From Halorhabdus amylolytica (GTDB lineage Archaea > Halobacteriota > Halobacteria > Halobacteriales > Haloarculaceae), in assembly GCF_004944975.1 (NCBI RefSeq), contig NZ_SPQG01000003.1, positions 287,023 through 345,611 on the forward strand: 58,589 bases of DNA, read 5' to 3'. The number at the start of each line of letters is the position of its first letter. Position 1 is the stretch's first letter. The translations under genes were made by a program, and so were the position numbers. Under the pieces are notes generated by a model that made no database searches, was not told where the DNA came from, and worked only from the letters and a program-made list of their open reading frames with translations. Shown piece after piece: positions 1 through 8,398 of this stretch.

Positions 1-1245
1 CTGTTCACCGTCCTCCCGATCGGTGCCTTCGTCGAGCCAGACGAACAGAGCCAGCAGGCGGCCGATCGCGGATCGAAGACGCGGATGTTCGCCGCGGGCG
101 TGACCAACAACTTCGTGCTGACGGTCCTGGCACTGTTGTTGCTGTTCGGCCCGGTGGCGGGATCGATAGCAGCCGTCGACGGGGTGGCTGTCGGCGGCGT
201 ACTCGCGGGCTCACCCGCCGATCGGGCCGGGCTGGAACAGGGTGACGTCATCACGTCGATCAACGAGTCCGCGGTGACGTTGCAGGGGGGCGAGACGGTC
301 CCGATCGATCGGTCGGTGACGGTCACGGCGGCCGTGGTGGACGGGCCGTTCGACCTCGCTGCGAACGACACGATCACGGCGGTCGACGGGACGGCTGTCG
401 AGACGATCGGGGACTTCGAGCGGGCACTCCGGAACCGCACTGTCGTGACAATGACGACGAGCGGGGAGACCGAAACGACGGCCCCGGTCGGTGCCTATGT
501 GAGTCGTATCCTAGCGGATGCCCCGCTGTCGAACGCGAGTGCGCCGGCCGGCGAACCGACCGTCGTCACCCGGATCGGTGATCGTCGGATCCTCGACAGC
601 GACGCTCTCGTCGAGACGCTGGATGGGATGGAGCCGGGCGATCGGGTAACTGTCGAGGCGTACGTCGATGGAACGCGGGCGACCTACAACGTCACGCTCG
701 GTCGAGATGAATCGGACAACGCGTTCCTCGGAGTGGCAAGGGTGCAACGGGGGTATTCAGGCGCCACCGTCGAGGACTTCGGGTTCGGAATCCGCGGCTA
801 TCCGGCCGAACGGACGCTCGCGGTGCTTGGCGGTGACGGGAGCGGGAACGTCGACTTCGGATTGGGTGAACAGCTCCTGTGGTTCCTGACGTTGCCGTTC
901 CTGACGCTCCTGGACCCCAGTGCGTTCGGCTTTGCGGGCTTTAGCGGTTACGTCACGAACTTCTATACGATCGGCGGCCCGCTCGGGTTCCTCGGCGGTG
1001 GGGTGTTCGCGCTGGCAAACCTGTTGTTCTGGACCGCCTGGATCAACTTCAACGTCGGGCTGTTCAACCTGATCCCGCTGTTCCCTCTGGATGGGGGACA
1101 CATTCTCCGGACGAGCGCGGAGGCGATCGTGGCTCGGACGCCTGTCGACAGACGCTGGGCGGTGAAGGTGGTAACCGTCTCGGTGGGACTGGTCATGTTC
1201 GCCAGCCTGCTCGTGATGCTGTTCGGTCCGATGGTGCTCGCCTGA
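1..1245 (+). CDS. Site-2-protease-like membrane metalloprotease (M50 family), 5'-truncated by window edge
   Basis: C-terminal 414 residues of an intramembrane zinc protease of the S2P/RseP type, read in frame from base 1. The HExxH helix lies left of the window, but the third metal-ligand motif is present as PLFPLDGGH near the C-terminus, within hydrophobic segments. A PDZ-like region (GSPADRAGLEQGDVI) follows the first visible membrane segment. The protein is a close tandem paralogue of the next gene. Alignment by eye shows about 20 residues missing from the PDZ-like region, between the equivalents of NGTKVT and LRGGET, so this copy carries an in-frame internal deletion. The stop codon TGA coincides with the first base of an 83-bp palindromic repeat. 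The family cleaves membrane-spanning substrates; the substrate here is unknown. Confidence 0.85.
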   Translation: MFTVLPIGAFVEPDEQSQQAADRGSKTRMFAAGVTNNFVLTVLALLLLFGPVAGSIAAVDGVAVGGVLAGSPADRAGLEQGDVITSINESAVTLQGGETVPIDRSVTVTAAVVDGPFDLAANDTITAVDGTAVETIGDFERALRNRTVVTMTTSGETETTAPVGAYVSRILADAPLSNASAPAGEPTVVTRIGDRRILDSDALVETLDGMEPGDRVTVEAYVDGTRATYNVTLGRDESDNAFLGVARVQRGYSGATVEDFGFGIRGYPAERTLAVLGGDGSGNVDFGLGEQLLWFLTLPFLTLLDPSAFGFAGFSGYVTNFYTIGGPLGFLGGGVFALANLLFWTAWINFNVGLFNLIPLFPLDGGHILRTSAEAIVARTPVDRRWAVKVVTVSVGLVMFASLLVMLFGPMVLA

Positions 1246-1327
1246 TACGGATTCTTGTAGTGATGTACCGGTATCCGTCGACCCCCCGGGTCAGCGTCAT
1301 CCGGAAATAATCTACAAGAATCCGTAT
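1245..1327. repeat. 83-bp palindromic repeat, copy 1
   Basis: Perfect 16-bp terminal inverted repeats (ATACGGATTCTTGTAG at 1245-1260 and its complement at 1312-1327) enclose a 51-nt centre. The centre holds its own small hairpin around GACCC..GGGTC. The first base is the last base of the upstream stop codon. A second copy lies at 7831-7912 with a nearly identical centre but changed stem bases that still pair. It could be a MITE-like element or a terminator/RNA structure that captured stop codons. No target-site duplication is evident. Confidence 0.8.
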
Positions 1328-1438
1328 GAGTGGAGGGATATCGTCGGCCTCGGGCGCCGTCTCGGAGCGATCAGCCCCCAGACGACGCCGGCCGGAGGAC
1401 GCAATTCTCTTCCCGCACCGGACCGTCCGATCGGATAG

Positions 1439-3202
1439 ATGGTCGACACGCTGACGCTGGTCCTCGCCGGCGTTCTCGCTTACATGGTCGCCACGACGGT
1501 GCTCCGTCGCCGGGGGTATCTCCCGTCGTTCGTGCGCGTCTCGGGTCCGATCACGACGATCCGTACTGCTCGCGGGCGTGCCTTGCTCGAACGACTGGCG
1601 CGCCACCGGCGGTTCTGGCGAGCCTGGGCGAACGTGGGGCTGGGATTCGCCCTGCTCGTGATGGTCGGGATGTTCCTGACGATCGTCCTCTCGGGGATCG
1701 CGAGCCTCCAGCAGCCAGGGGCAAACCCGATTCAGGAACCCAAAAACGCCCTGGTGATCCCGGGGCTCAACGACTTTCTTCCCCTCGCCGCAGCCCCGGA
1801 GATCGTCTTCGGGCTGGCGGTGGCGATGATCGTCCACGAGGGTGGCCACGGGCTGCTCTGTCGGGTCGAGGACATCGAGATCGACTCGATGGGCCTGGCG
1901 TTGTTCACCGTCCTCCCGATCGGTGCCTTCGTCGAACCGGACGAGCAGAGCCAGCGGGCGGCCGACCGCGGATCGAAGACGCGGATGTTCGCCGCGGGCG
2001 TCACTAACAACTTTGCGTTGACGATACTGGCGCTGTTGTTGCTGTTCGGCCCGGTGGCGGGCTCGATCGCGGCGGTCGATGGGGTGGCTGTCGGCGGTTC
2101 GCTGCCGGGATCACCCGCCGATGAGGTGGAGATCCAACAGGGAGACGTTATCACTGGGGTCAACGGTACCAAGGTCACGAATCAGTCGACGCTCACCGAT
2201 GCGCTTGAGGGTGCTGCGGGCCGGACCGTCGACGTGTCCCTGCGCGGGGGTGAGACCAGGCGGATCGAGCGCTCGGTGTTCGTCACGACGGCGATCGAGG
2301 ACGGACCACTCGCCGTGACCAGCGGCGACACGATAGCTCGCGTCAACGAGACTGACGTCCACACGGCAAAAGCGTTCCGCGCCGCACTCGAAAACCGGAC
2401 GATCGCAACCCTAACGACGGCTAACGGTACCGAGACGACCGGTCCGATCGGTGCCTACGTCAGCGACGTCGCGATTGACGAACCGCTGGCCGACGCCGGC
2501 GCACCCATCGGCGAGTCGATCGTCGTGACCCGCTTTGACGGGGAGCGCATCGTGACGGGCGGGGATCTCTCCGAGGCGCTGGACCGGACGACTCCCGGTC
2601 AGGAGGTCCAGGTCGAAGCGATCGTCGACGGCCGGTCACGCCCCTACAACGTCACGCTGGGGAAACATCCACGCGCGGACGTGGGCTTTCTCGGCGTTTC
2701 GGGCGTCCAGTCTGGCGTCAGCGGCGTGGCGGTCAACGACTTCGGCATCCGTGCCTACCCCGCAGACGCGTATCTGAGCCTCCTGGGCGGGGACGGACAG
2801 GACCTGGGCCTCACGATGGCCGAACGGCTCTTTTCGATCATCACTCTCCCGTTCGCCACGATCGCCAGCCCGCTGGTCCCGTTCAACTTCGCGGGATTCA
2901 TCGGCCCGATCACAGAGTTCTACACAGTCGGTGGGTCGCTGGGGTTCCTCGGTGGCGGGGTGTTCGTGCTGGCGAACCTGTTGTTCTGGACCGCCTGGAT
3001 CAATCTCAACCTCGCCGTCTTCAACCTGATCCCGCTGTTCCCCTTAGACGGCGGGCATATGCTCCGGGCGAGTACGGAAGCCATCGTCGCCAGGACGCCG
3101 CTGAACAGGCGCTGGACGGTGAAGATTGTGACCGTCTCGGTGGGGCTGGTGATGTTCGCCAGCCTGCTCGTGATGCTGTTCGGCCCGATGATCCTCCCCT
3201 GA
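1439..3202 (+). CDS. Site-2-protease-like membrane metalloprotease (M50 family) with PDZ-like insert
   Basis: Full-length 587-residue intramembrane metalloprotease. Visible features: N-terminal membrane segment (about residues 4-22), a second at about 66-88, the zinc-binding HEGGH motif at 133-137 within a hydrophobic helix, a large PDZ-like extracytoplasmic insert (about 200-450), then the conserved PLFPLDGGH motif and a final membrane helix. This is the architecture of archaeal S2P relatives that perform regulated intramembrane proteolysis. It is a tandem duplicate of the preceding gene and keeps the full PDZ-like region. No strong ribosome-binding site precedes the ATG, so a leaderless transcript is likely. 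The physiological substrate cannot be told from sequence. Confidence 0.9.
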   Translation: MVDTLTLVLAGVLAYMVATTVLRRRGYLPSFVRVSGPITTIRTARGRALLERLARHRRFWRAWANVGLGFALLVMVGMFLTIVLSGIASLQQPGANPIQEPKNALVIPGLNDFLPLAAAPEIVFGLAVAMIVHEGGHGLLCRVEDIEIDSMGLALFTVLPIGAFVEPDEQSQRAADRGSKTRMFAAGVTNNFALTILALLLLFGPVAGSIAAVDGVAVGGSLPGSPADEVEIQQGDVITGVNGTKVTNQSTLTDALEGAAGRTVDVSLRGGETRRIERSVFVTTAIEDGPLAVTSGDTIARVNETDVHTAKAFRAALENRTIATLTTANGTETTGPIGAYVSDVAIDEPLADAGAPIGESIVVTRFDGERIVTGGDLSEALDRTTPGQEVQVEAIVDGRSRPYNVTLGKHPRADVGFLGVSGVQSGVSGVAVNDFGIRAYPADAYLSLLGGDGQDLGLTMAERLFSIITLPFATIASPLVPFNFAGFIGPITEFYTVGGSLGFLGGGVFVLANLLFWTAWINLNLAVFNLIPLFPLDGGHMLRASTEAIVARTPLNRRWTVKIVTVSVGLVMFASLLVMLFGPMILP

Positions 3203-3685
3203 ACAATATTTAAGTCTTTCTCCGCCCTGCCGGGTCCGAAGGCCTGCGTCGGTTCATAAGTGATCCCGTGACGTAGGAGTTCTTGCATGGTCCCCTGACG
3301 ACTTCGGCCCTCCACCCTTGCGGACCTGCTGACTGCGATGGCCCCTCCGGCCGGACGCTCGACGGATCTCGATCGCCCTGAATTCCGTCACGCCCGTTCG
3401 CATCGATCCGATATCGTTGCGGACCATGCGAACTAACAGTCGCTCGACGGTGCGGAACCACCTGAGAGAATTCCGAATCGTCAGTCCTCACCCCCTGCTC
3501 GCCAAGGCATACCCCACGAACTGCGAGACCTCCGAACCGGTCGTGTCTTGTCAGATTCGATTTCCCATGCGCTCGGTTCTATTTCCCATGCATTCACTCC
3601 TCGAACACTTGGATGTGTGATGGCCAACACGGTACGCCGGCCGGCGGAACGTTTTTGACGGCACCCGTGACAAGCCATAACCCGT
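3203..3685. other. Intergenic region without a recognisable gene
   Basis: About 480 bases between the protease and lipoprotein genes. Short open frames occur on both strands but none has a recognisable protein, good start context or family signature. An AT-rich stretch (caatatttaag, 3205-3215) follows the protease stop. The only clear structure is a pair of 11-bp direct repeats near 3560-3591, listed separately. Confidence 0.5.
3560..3591. promoter_or_regulatory. Pair of 11-bp direct repeats, possible operator
   Basis: ATTTCCCATGC occurs at 3560-3570 and again at 3581-3591, a 21-bp period equal to about two helical turns on the same face of DNA. It lies roughly 95 bases upstream of the lipoprotein start. 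A regulator-binding role is inference from spacing only. Confidence 0.35.
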
Positions 3686-4864
3686 ATGCAGGTCCCCGAA
3701 CCGACGTGGCGGCTGCTGGGTATCCTCTCGGTCGCCGTACTCGCTGTCTCTCTCGCCGGCTGTGGAGTGCTCTCCGGAGGATCCGGCTCGCTCCCGGACG
3801 GCGAGACGGTCAGTAGCCAACTGGACTCCCTGGAGACGATCGAAACCACGATCGCCACGGAGATCTCGAACGGAACGGCCACCGAGCCATCGCGCATCAG
3901 GGCGCTCCGGAACCTCCGGACGGGTGCGTCACGTGCGACGATCGTCTCCGGTCCACAGGAAGGCGTGACCATCGGATCGAACGGCACGGCGATATGGATG
4001 TACAACCGTTCGGACAACCGGGTCGAAGTTCTCCGGACGAACCTCTCGTTGTCGAATCGCAGTCGGCCCTTCGGGACCGTCGAAACGATCTTCGATCGAC
4101 TTCACGAGGCTGAGCGGGGAGAACCGACCGAAGCCTCGATCTCACAACTCCCCGTCGTTCCCCGGGCCAGTGGCCCGGTGACCGCCGGAGCGAGTGCCGT
4201 CTCGATCTACGGGAACGTGACGCTTACCTACGGTGGCACGGAATCGGTCGCCGGTCGGAAATCCTACGTCGTCCACATACGGCCGATCGACGACGAACAA
4301 CTCGTCGGGAACACGACGATGTGGTTCGATAGGGAGTGGTACTATCCAGTCAAGACGACCACGACGGTCTCGATCGGCAACGAGTCGACGACATCGACTG
4401 TTACCTATCGGAACGTGACGTTCAATCCGGACGTGCCCGAAGGAACGTTCGCGTTCGATCCGCCCGAGAACGCCACGATCGTTACGCAATCGGCACCCGA
4501 GACCGAGACGTATGACTCGCGGGAAGCACTCTCGACAGCGGTTGAGACCCCGCTACCGGATCCCGAGGTGCCCGCCGGATTCGAATTCGCCGAGGGACGC
4601 CGGTCGATATTTGAGGGTAACGCGACGGTCACGCTCGAATATACGAACGGGACGGCGAACGTCTCGGTCCTGACGAGTCCCGGGACGGCGAGCGAGTCGG
4701 ACGTTGGCGAGTCGGTCGATATCTCCGGGCGCGAGGGTCGCTTGCTGGACCTCGGCGAGAGCGACTACGTGACCTGGGCGTGTGACGGGCGGTCCTATAC
4801 CGTGAGCGGGCCGGTCGGGGAGGAGACGTTGCTCTCGATCGCCCGGTCGATCGACTGCGGGTGA
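3686..4864 (+). CDS. LolA/DUF4367-like cell-surface lipoprotein
   Basis: 392-residue secreted lipoprotein. The signal peptide ends in the lipobox SLAGC with the modified cysteine at residue 26. There is no twin-arginine motif, so Sec export is likely. After a Ser/Gly-rich linker the body is mostly beta-type and contains many N-x-S/T sites, as is usual for haloarchaeal surface glycoproteins. The central part, with alternating beta strands and the FNPDVPEGTFAFDPP segment, resembles the LolA/MucB-like fold of haloarchaeal outer lipoprotein-carrier-like proteins (DUF4367). The C-terminus has two cysteines that could form a disulfide (WACDGRSY and SIDCG). Function is unknown; a role in lipid or envelope-stress sensing would be a guess. 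Confidence 0.75.
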   Translation: MQVPEPTWRLLGILSVAVLAVSLAGCGVLSGGSGSLPDGETVSSQLDSLETIETTIATEISNGTATEPSRIRALRNLRTGASRATIVSGPQEGVTIGSNGTAIWMYNRSDNRVEVLRTNLSLSNRSRPFGTVETIFDRLHEAERGEPTEASISQLPVVPRASGPVTAGASAVSIYGNVTLTYGGTESVAGRKSYVVHIRPIDDEQLVGNTTMWFDREWYYPVKTTTTVSIGNESTTSTVTYRNVTFNPDVPEGTFAFDPPENATIVTQSAPETETYDSREALSTAVETPLPDPEVPAGFEFAEGRRSIFEGNATVTLEYTNGTANVSVLTSPGTASESDVGESVDISGREGRLLDLGESDYVTWACDGRSYTVSGPVGEETLLSIARSIDCG

Positions 4865-5001
4865 CGGCGACCGTCCGATCGCGAGTGATTGGTATCGATG
4901 GCGGAACCTCGATGGCGAACCGTCTCCAGGGGACCTCCGCGACGAACTGTCGACAACGGAACTTCGACGATGAAAACGAGTTTCGAGTGCCCGCGATCCC
5001 G

Positions 5002-5313
5002 TCAGGGGCGGCGATACAGCGAGTACGTGATGAAGACCAGCCCGGCGAACTGGGTAATCCGCGCCAGGAGTAGTATCGGCGTCTCGAAGGATAGTGGGAT
5101 GACTCCCCAGCGTAACAATAGTGTTCCGAAGGCTGCAAGCGAGAACGAAACCGCCGTGAGCAGGATTAGCCCCAACGAGAGATATCGCATGGAGGTGCTG
5201 TCGTGGCGGCGAAAGCCCCGATAGGCCTGGTAGCCGATGACCAGGCCAAGCATCGCGGAGGCCAGCGGGATCGAGACTGTCGCCACCTCGACGGGGTCGA
5301 CGCTCCCGATCAT
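5002..5313 (-). CDS. Small haloarchaeal membrane protein (DUF7521-like)
   Basis: 103-residue protein with three predicted membrane helices: about residues 10-30 (PLASAMLGLVIGYQAY), 40-62 and 75-95. The chosen start is the ATG whose first bases overlap the stop of the upstream regulator gene (ATGA overlap at 5310-5313). A longer upstream frame would be an artefact of the overlap. Tight coupling to a winged-helix gene is a common haloarchaeal pairing and suggests the membrane protein is a sensor or effector for that regulator; this is inference. No catalytic motif is visible. Confidence 0.75.
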   Translation of the reverse strand: MIGSVDPVEVATVSIPLASAMLGLVIGYQAYRGFRRHDSTSMRYLSLGLILLTAVSFSLAAFGTLLLRWGVIPLSFETPILLLARITQFAGLVFITYSLYRRP

Positions 5314-5669
5314 AGGTCCTGCCACATCCTGGTGAAGCGATCGGCCGGGTCTTCCTCGGCCGGCGGACGTCGTTGCAGTTCGATTTGGCACTCGTCGTCC
5401 TCGAAGGTCACGTTGACAGACTCGAGTCGAGAGACGTAGACGCTATAGTGGTGACCGTCCGGATCGAACTGTGTCTGTTCCTCGATCAGATCATGTTCTT
5501 TCAGGCGATCGACGCGGCGGTAGATCGTCGAGTCCGACGCGTCACACCGTTCGGTGAGCTGGTCTGCTGACATGGGTTGGGCACTCGTGGCTGTGAGGAT
5601 CTCGCGGGCGTATTCGTCGTCGAGAAGGGCGAGTATTTCCGCCTCGTCGCGATCCTCGCTCACGGTCAA
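5310..5669 (-). CDS. Winged-helix transcriptional regulator (ArsR-like)
   Basis: 119-residue protein with an ArsR-type winged helix in the first 75 residues. The segment ILALLDDEYAREILTATS is followed by a recognition-helix region around SDSTIYRRVDRLKEHDLI, then a wing and an acidic tail. The downstream membrane gene overlaps its stop by four bases, so the two are co-translated. It is transcribed divergently from the PitA-like gene, and the 122-base gap between them carries a perfect palindrome. It may therefore act on its own operon, on the haem gene, or on both. The ligand is unknown. Confidence 0.8.
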   Translation of the reverse strand: MTVSEDRDEAEILALLDDEYAREILTATSAQPMSADQLTERCDASDSTIYRRVDRLKEHDLIEEQTQFDPDGHHYSVYVSRLESVNVTFEDDECQIELQRRPPAEEDPADRFTRMWQDL

Positions 5670-5751
5670 ATTTCGACGCGGCGGGGGTTAAAAACCATCT
5701 CTCGACTGCTGGGTCGGCAGTCGTCGAAAAGGGGATGAAGTTGGGGGGAAG

Positions 5752-5767
5752 GGTAAGGTTCCTTACC
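5752..5767. promoter_or_regulatory. 16-bp perfect palindrome upstream of PitA-like gene
   Basis: GGTAAGG-TT-CCTTACC is a perfect dyad ending 24 bases before the ATG of the PitA-like gene. It lies in the divergent region with the winged-helix gene. The position suits an operator overlapping the start of transcription. The identity of the regulator (metal-dependent DtxR-type or the adjacent winged-helix protein) is not decidable from sequence. Confidence 0.45.
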
Positions 5768-5791
5768 GCGAGGACCGAACTGATTCGTATC

Positions 5792-7831
5792 ATGGTCAGA
5801 CGCGAGGCCCCGCTCACGACCGAAGGGTGGTATGCGCTGCACGACTTCCGGACGATCGACTGGGACGCCTGGCGCGAGGCCTCCCGGCGGAGCAAGGACA
5901 CCGCCGTCGAGGAAGGGCGCGATTTCCTCGAAGCGGCCACGACGGTGGGTGACGCCGAAGAGGGCGACTCAGCCGTCTACGCGATGCTCGGACACGAGGC
6001 GGACCTCTTGGTCGTCCACCTTCGACCGACGACGGTGGACCTCGACGCGCTCGAACGGCGCTTCGAGCGGACGGCACTTGCTCGCTTTACCGAACGGACC
6101 GAGTCGTTCGTTTCCGTGACGGAGGCCTCGGGGTACTCCGAACGCGCTCGCGAATTTCTGGAAGGGAAACTCGACGAGAACTCCGGGTTGGCGAAGTACA
6201 TGCGCTCGCGTATCGAACCGGAGATTCCCGACGCCGAACACGTCAGCTTCTATCCGATGAACAAACGTCGCGATCCCGAATACAACTGGTACGACCTGCC
6301 CTTCGAAGAACGGGCCGAACACATGGACGCTCACGGCGATATCGGCCGGGAGTACGCCGGCAAGGTCACCCAGATGATCACCGGTGCGATCGGGATCGAC
6401 GACTGGGAGTGGGGCGTGACGCTGTGGGCCGACGATCTGACGGATATCAAGGAACTCCTCTACGAGATGCGGTTCGACCCCTCCAGCTCGAAGTACGCCG
6501 AGTTCGGTCCCTTCTGGGTCGGCCGCCGGATGGCACCTGAGGACCTGGAGGCGTATCTCGCTGGCGAGCCGCTTGCCGCGGCGGCCGGTGGCGACAGTAG
6601 CGGGACGGATCGCGCGCCGACGCCGGACGCGGCGGCCGAGCGTGACGCAGACGGCACGGACGCGACGACACACCCACACGAGATGACGACGGAGCAAAGC
6701 GACGACACCCCTGTGGATCATCCGCCTGCAGAATCGGGCCACGGCAAGACGACGGATGGGGACGACACTGGTGGACATCCCGAGAGCGTCGGCGGTCGGC
6801 CCGACACGGGCGACGCGACGTTCTCCAGGGTCGAGAACCTCGACGAACGGCTATTCCAGGTCGGGCTCCGGGAGGGAGAAGATTACGACGGTGGTGAGTT
6901 CGGCCTGCTGTTCTATTCGGACGCCAACGCCGAGGAGTTGGCCGAGGACGTGGCGGGTCTCCGGGAAAACTTCGATCACTACGACCGCCACGTCACGACC
7001 GTCACCCGGGCATCGGGCGGTCGATCGGCGGTCGCGTCCGTGTGGACTGCCGAGGACGCCGCCGAGACCGCTGCCGGCTTTCTCGGTGATCTTCCAGGCA
7101 TCAACGAGCGCTACGGGGGCGTTCTCGGCGACGAGCAGGACAGCGACGGATCGGCCGGTGATGAGACAGCAGACACGAGCGACAACGGATCCACGGCCGA
7201 AGCGGGGACGGACGAGGGGACGGCCGCGTCTGTCAGGGCCGAACTCGCCGAAGCGGGCGTCTACGCCGGCCAACCCCACGGTGAGGATGTCTACGCCATG
7301 GTGGTGTACTCAGCGGCCGACGCTGATGAACTCGCTGGGCCTGTCGAAGAACTCAAGGACCGCTTCGCGCACGCCGACGGCCATGTCAGGACAGCCATTT
7401 ACGAACCCGAAGTGGGCGAGGTAACTGCAGTCGGCGACAGAGAAGCGACCGCGGTCGTCAGTCTCTGGGAAGGGGTCGAGGATGCCGAGTCGGCCGCCGA
7501 TGTCCTGACAGAATTGCCGGGCGTCCTCGGCCGAGCGGGCGAAGGCGACGGGTTCGCCACGATGGGGATGTTCTATCGGGTCAAGCCCGATTACCGCGAA
7601 GAGTTCGTCGACACGTTCGGGACTGTCGGCGAGAAACTGGCAGGGATGGACGGCCACCGGGGGACGGCGCTGCTGGTCAACGACGACGAGGAGACCGACA
7701 TGTTCATCGCCTCGAACTGGGACGCCCGCGAGGACGCGATGGCCTTCTTCCGTTCGGACGATTTCCGCGAGACTGTCGAATGGGGACGTGAAGTGTTGGC
7801 CGATCAGCCCCGGCACGTCTTCCTGGCCTGA
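5792..7831 (+). CDS. pitA: PitA-like protein: coproheme decarboxylase/chlorite-dismutase domain fused to ABM-type domains
   Basis: 679 residues. Residues 1-255 are a HemQ/chlorite-dismutase-family domain with the coproheme decarboxylase signature YPMNKRR (Tyr154) and the proximal haem histidine in HGDIGREYAGKV (His181). WEWGVTLWADD and YAEFGPFWVGRR follow as in HemQ. An acidic, low-complexity linker spans about 255-350. Two internally homologous ~105-residue units follow (about 360-470 and 490-605; compare SDANAEELAEDV with SAADADELAGPV). The end, about 610-679, is an antibiotic-monooxygenase-like ferredoxin fold. Haloarchaeal PitA is known as a Cld-ABM fusion; this version appears enlarged by the duplicated middle units. 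The likely role is the last step of haem b synthesis by the coproporphyrin route. The start is chosen at the ATG matching the HemQ N-terminus. Confidence 0.88.
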   Translation: MVRREAPLTTEGWYALHDFRTIDWDAWREASRRSKDTAVEEGRDFLEAATTVGDAEEGDSAVYAMLGHEADLLVVHLRPTTVDLDALERRFERTALARFTERTESFVSVTEASGYSERAREFLEGKLDENSGLAKYMRSRIEPEIPDAEHVSFYPMNKRRDPEYNWYDLPFEERAEHMDAHGDIGREYAGKVTQMITGAIGIDDWEWGVTLWADDLTDIKELLYEMRFDPSSSKYAEFGPFWVGRRMAPEDLEAYLAGEPLAAAAGGDSSGTDRAPTPDAAAERDADGTDATTHPHEMTTEQSDDTPVDHPPAESGHGKTTDGDDTGGHPESVGGRPDTGDATFSRVENLDERLFQVGLREGEDYDGGEFGLLFYSDANAEELAEDVAGLRENFDHYDRHVTTVTRASGGRSAVASVWTAEDAAETAAGFLGDLPGINERYGGVLGDEQDSDGSAGDETADTSDNGSTAEAGTDEGTAASVRAELAEAGVYAGQPHGEDVYAMVVYSAADADELAGPVEELKDRFAHADGHVRTAIYEPEVGEVTAVGDREATAVVSLWEGVEDAESAADVLTELPGVLGRAGEGDGFATMGMFYRVKPDYREEFVDTFGTVGEKLAGMDGHRGTALLVNDDEETDMFIASNWDAREDAMAFFRSDDFRETVEWGREVLADQPRHVFLA

Positions 7832-7912
7832 TACGGATTATTCTCGTGATGTACCGGTATCCGTCGACCCCCGGGTCGGCGTCATCCTGAAATAATCGAC
7901 AATAATCCGTAT
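7831..7912. repeat. 82-bp palindromic repeat, copy 2
   Basis: Terminal inverted repeats ATACGGATTATTCTCG (7831-7846) and the complement of ATACGGATTATTGTCG (7897-7912), with one mismatch, enclose a centre almost identical to copy 1 at 1245-1327. The inner CGTCGACCC / GGGTCGGCG arms can pair over 9 bp. As in copy 1, the first base is the final A of the upstream TGA stop. Stem bases differ between the copies yet remain complementary, which suggests the structure is under selection. Confidence 0.8.
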
Positions 7913-7986
7913 GAGATTTTTCCCACGTTTTGCGCGAGCGCGAGCGGAAAAGGTGGTCTCAAGTGTATCCCCGCCTATGGACTGCC

Positions 7987-8349
7987 ATGTCGAACGATAG
8001 CGACGGGGATCCGACTGTCCCGCCCGGTCCTGCCGACGTCGAAGACCTCCCGACGGTCAGTTGTGAGCGCTGTGGTCGGGAGTGGGACCTCGCGTACGAA
8101 CTCGAAGAGGTCGCCGTGGGGAACCAGGCGTTCGAGCAGTTCGCCCTGGACCATCAGCGCCACACCGGTCACTTTCCGGACGGGATCTCGACGTGGCGGG
8201 CGGATTGTCGGCAGTGTCCCGAGGCGATCCAGCGCCTGGACGAACGGGCGGCGCGACGGTGGGCCGAGACCCACGCAAGACACACCGGTCACGCAGTCGA
8301 AGTTGACCATGCCGATCAGGAGTCCACGACGATCGAGCGGTCCGAGTGA
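7987..8349 (+). CDS. Small zinc-finger-like haloarchaeal protein
   Basis: 120-residue acidic protein with two putative zinc-binding halves. The first has CERCGREW followed by DHQRHTGH; the second has CRQCPEA followed by THARHTGH. The duplicated C-x2-C ... H-x3-H arrangement with the RHTGH motif suggests two knuckle-type zinc sites. The ATG at 7987 is preferred to upstream codons because the acidic MSNDSDGD start is typical and the upstream extension is basic and unlike the rest. Function is unknown; nucleic-acid or protein binding is plausible. Confidence 0.65.
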   Translation: MSNDSDGDPTVPPGPADVEDLPTVSCERCGREWDLAYELEEVAVGNQAFEQFALDHQRHTGHFPDGISTWRADCRQCPEAIQRLDERAARRWAETHARHTGHAVEVDHADQESTTIERSE

Positions 8350-8398
8350 ACGTGATCGGGTGACAGTACCGGGACAGGAAGGTAAATCGCGCTGCAGG

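Noticed and set aside
3210-3491. Minus-strand frame in the gap after the proteases
   Set aside because: No recognisable protein, no start context, composition unlike neighbouring genes.
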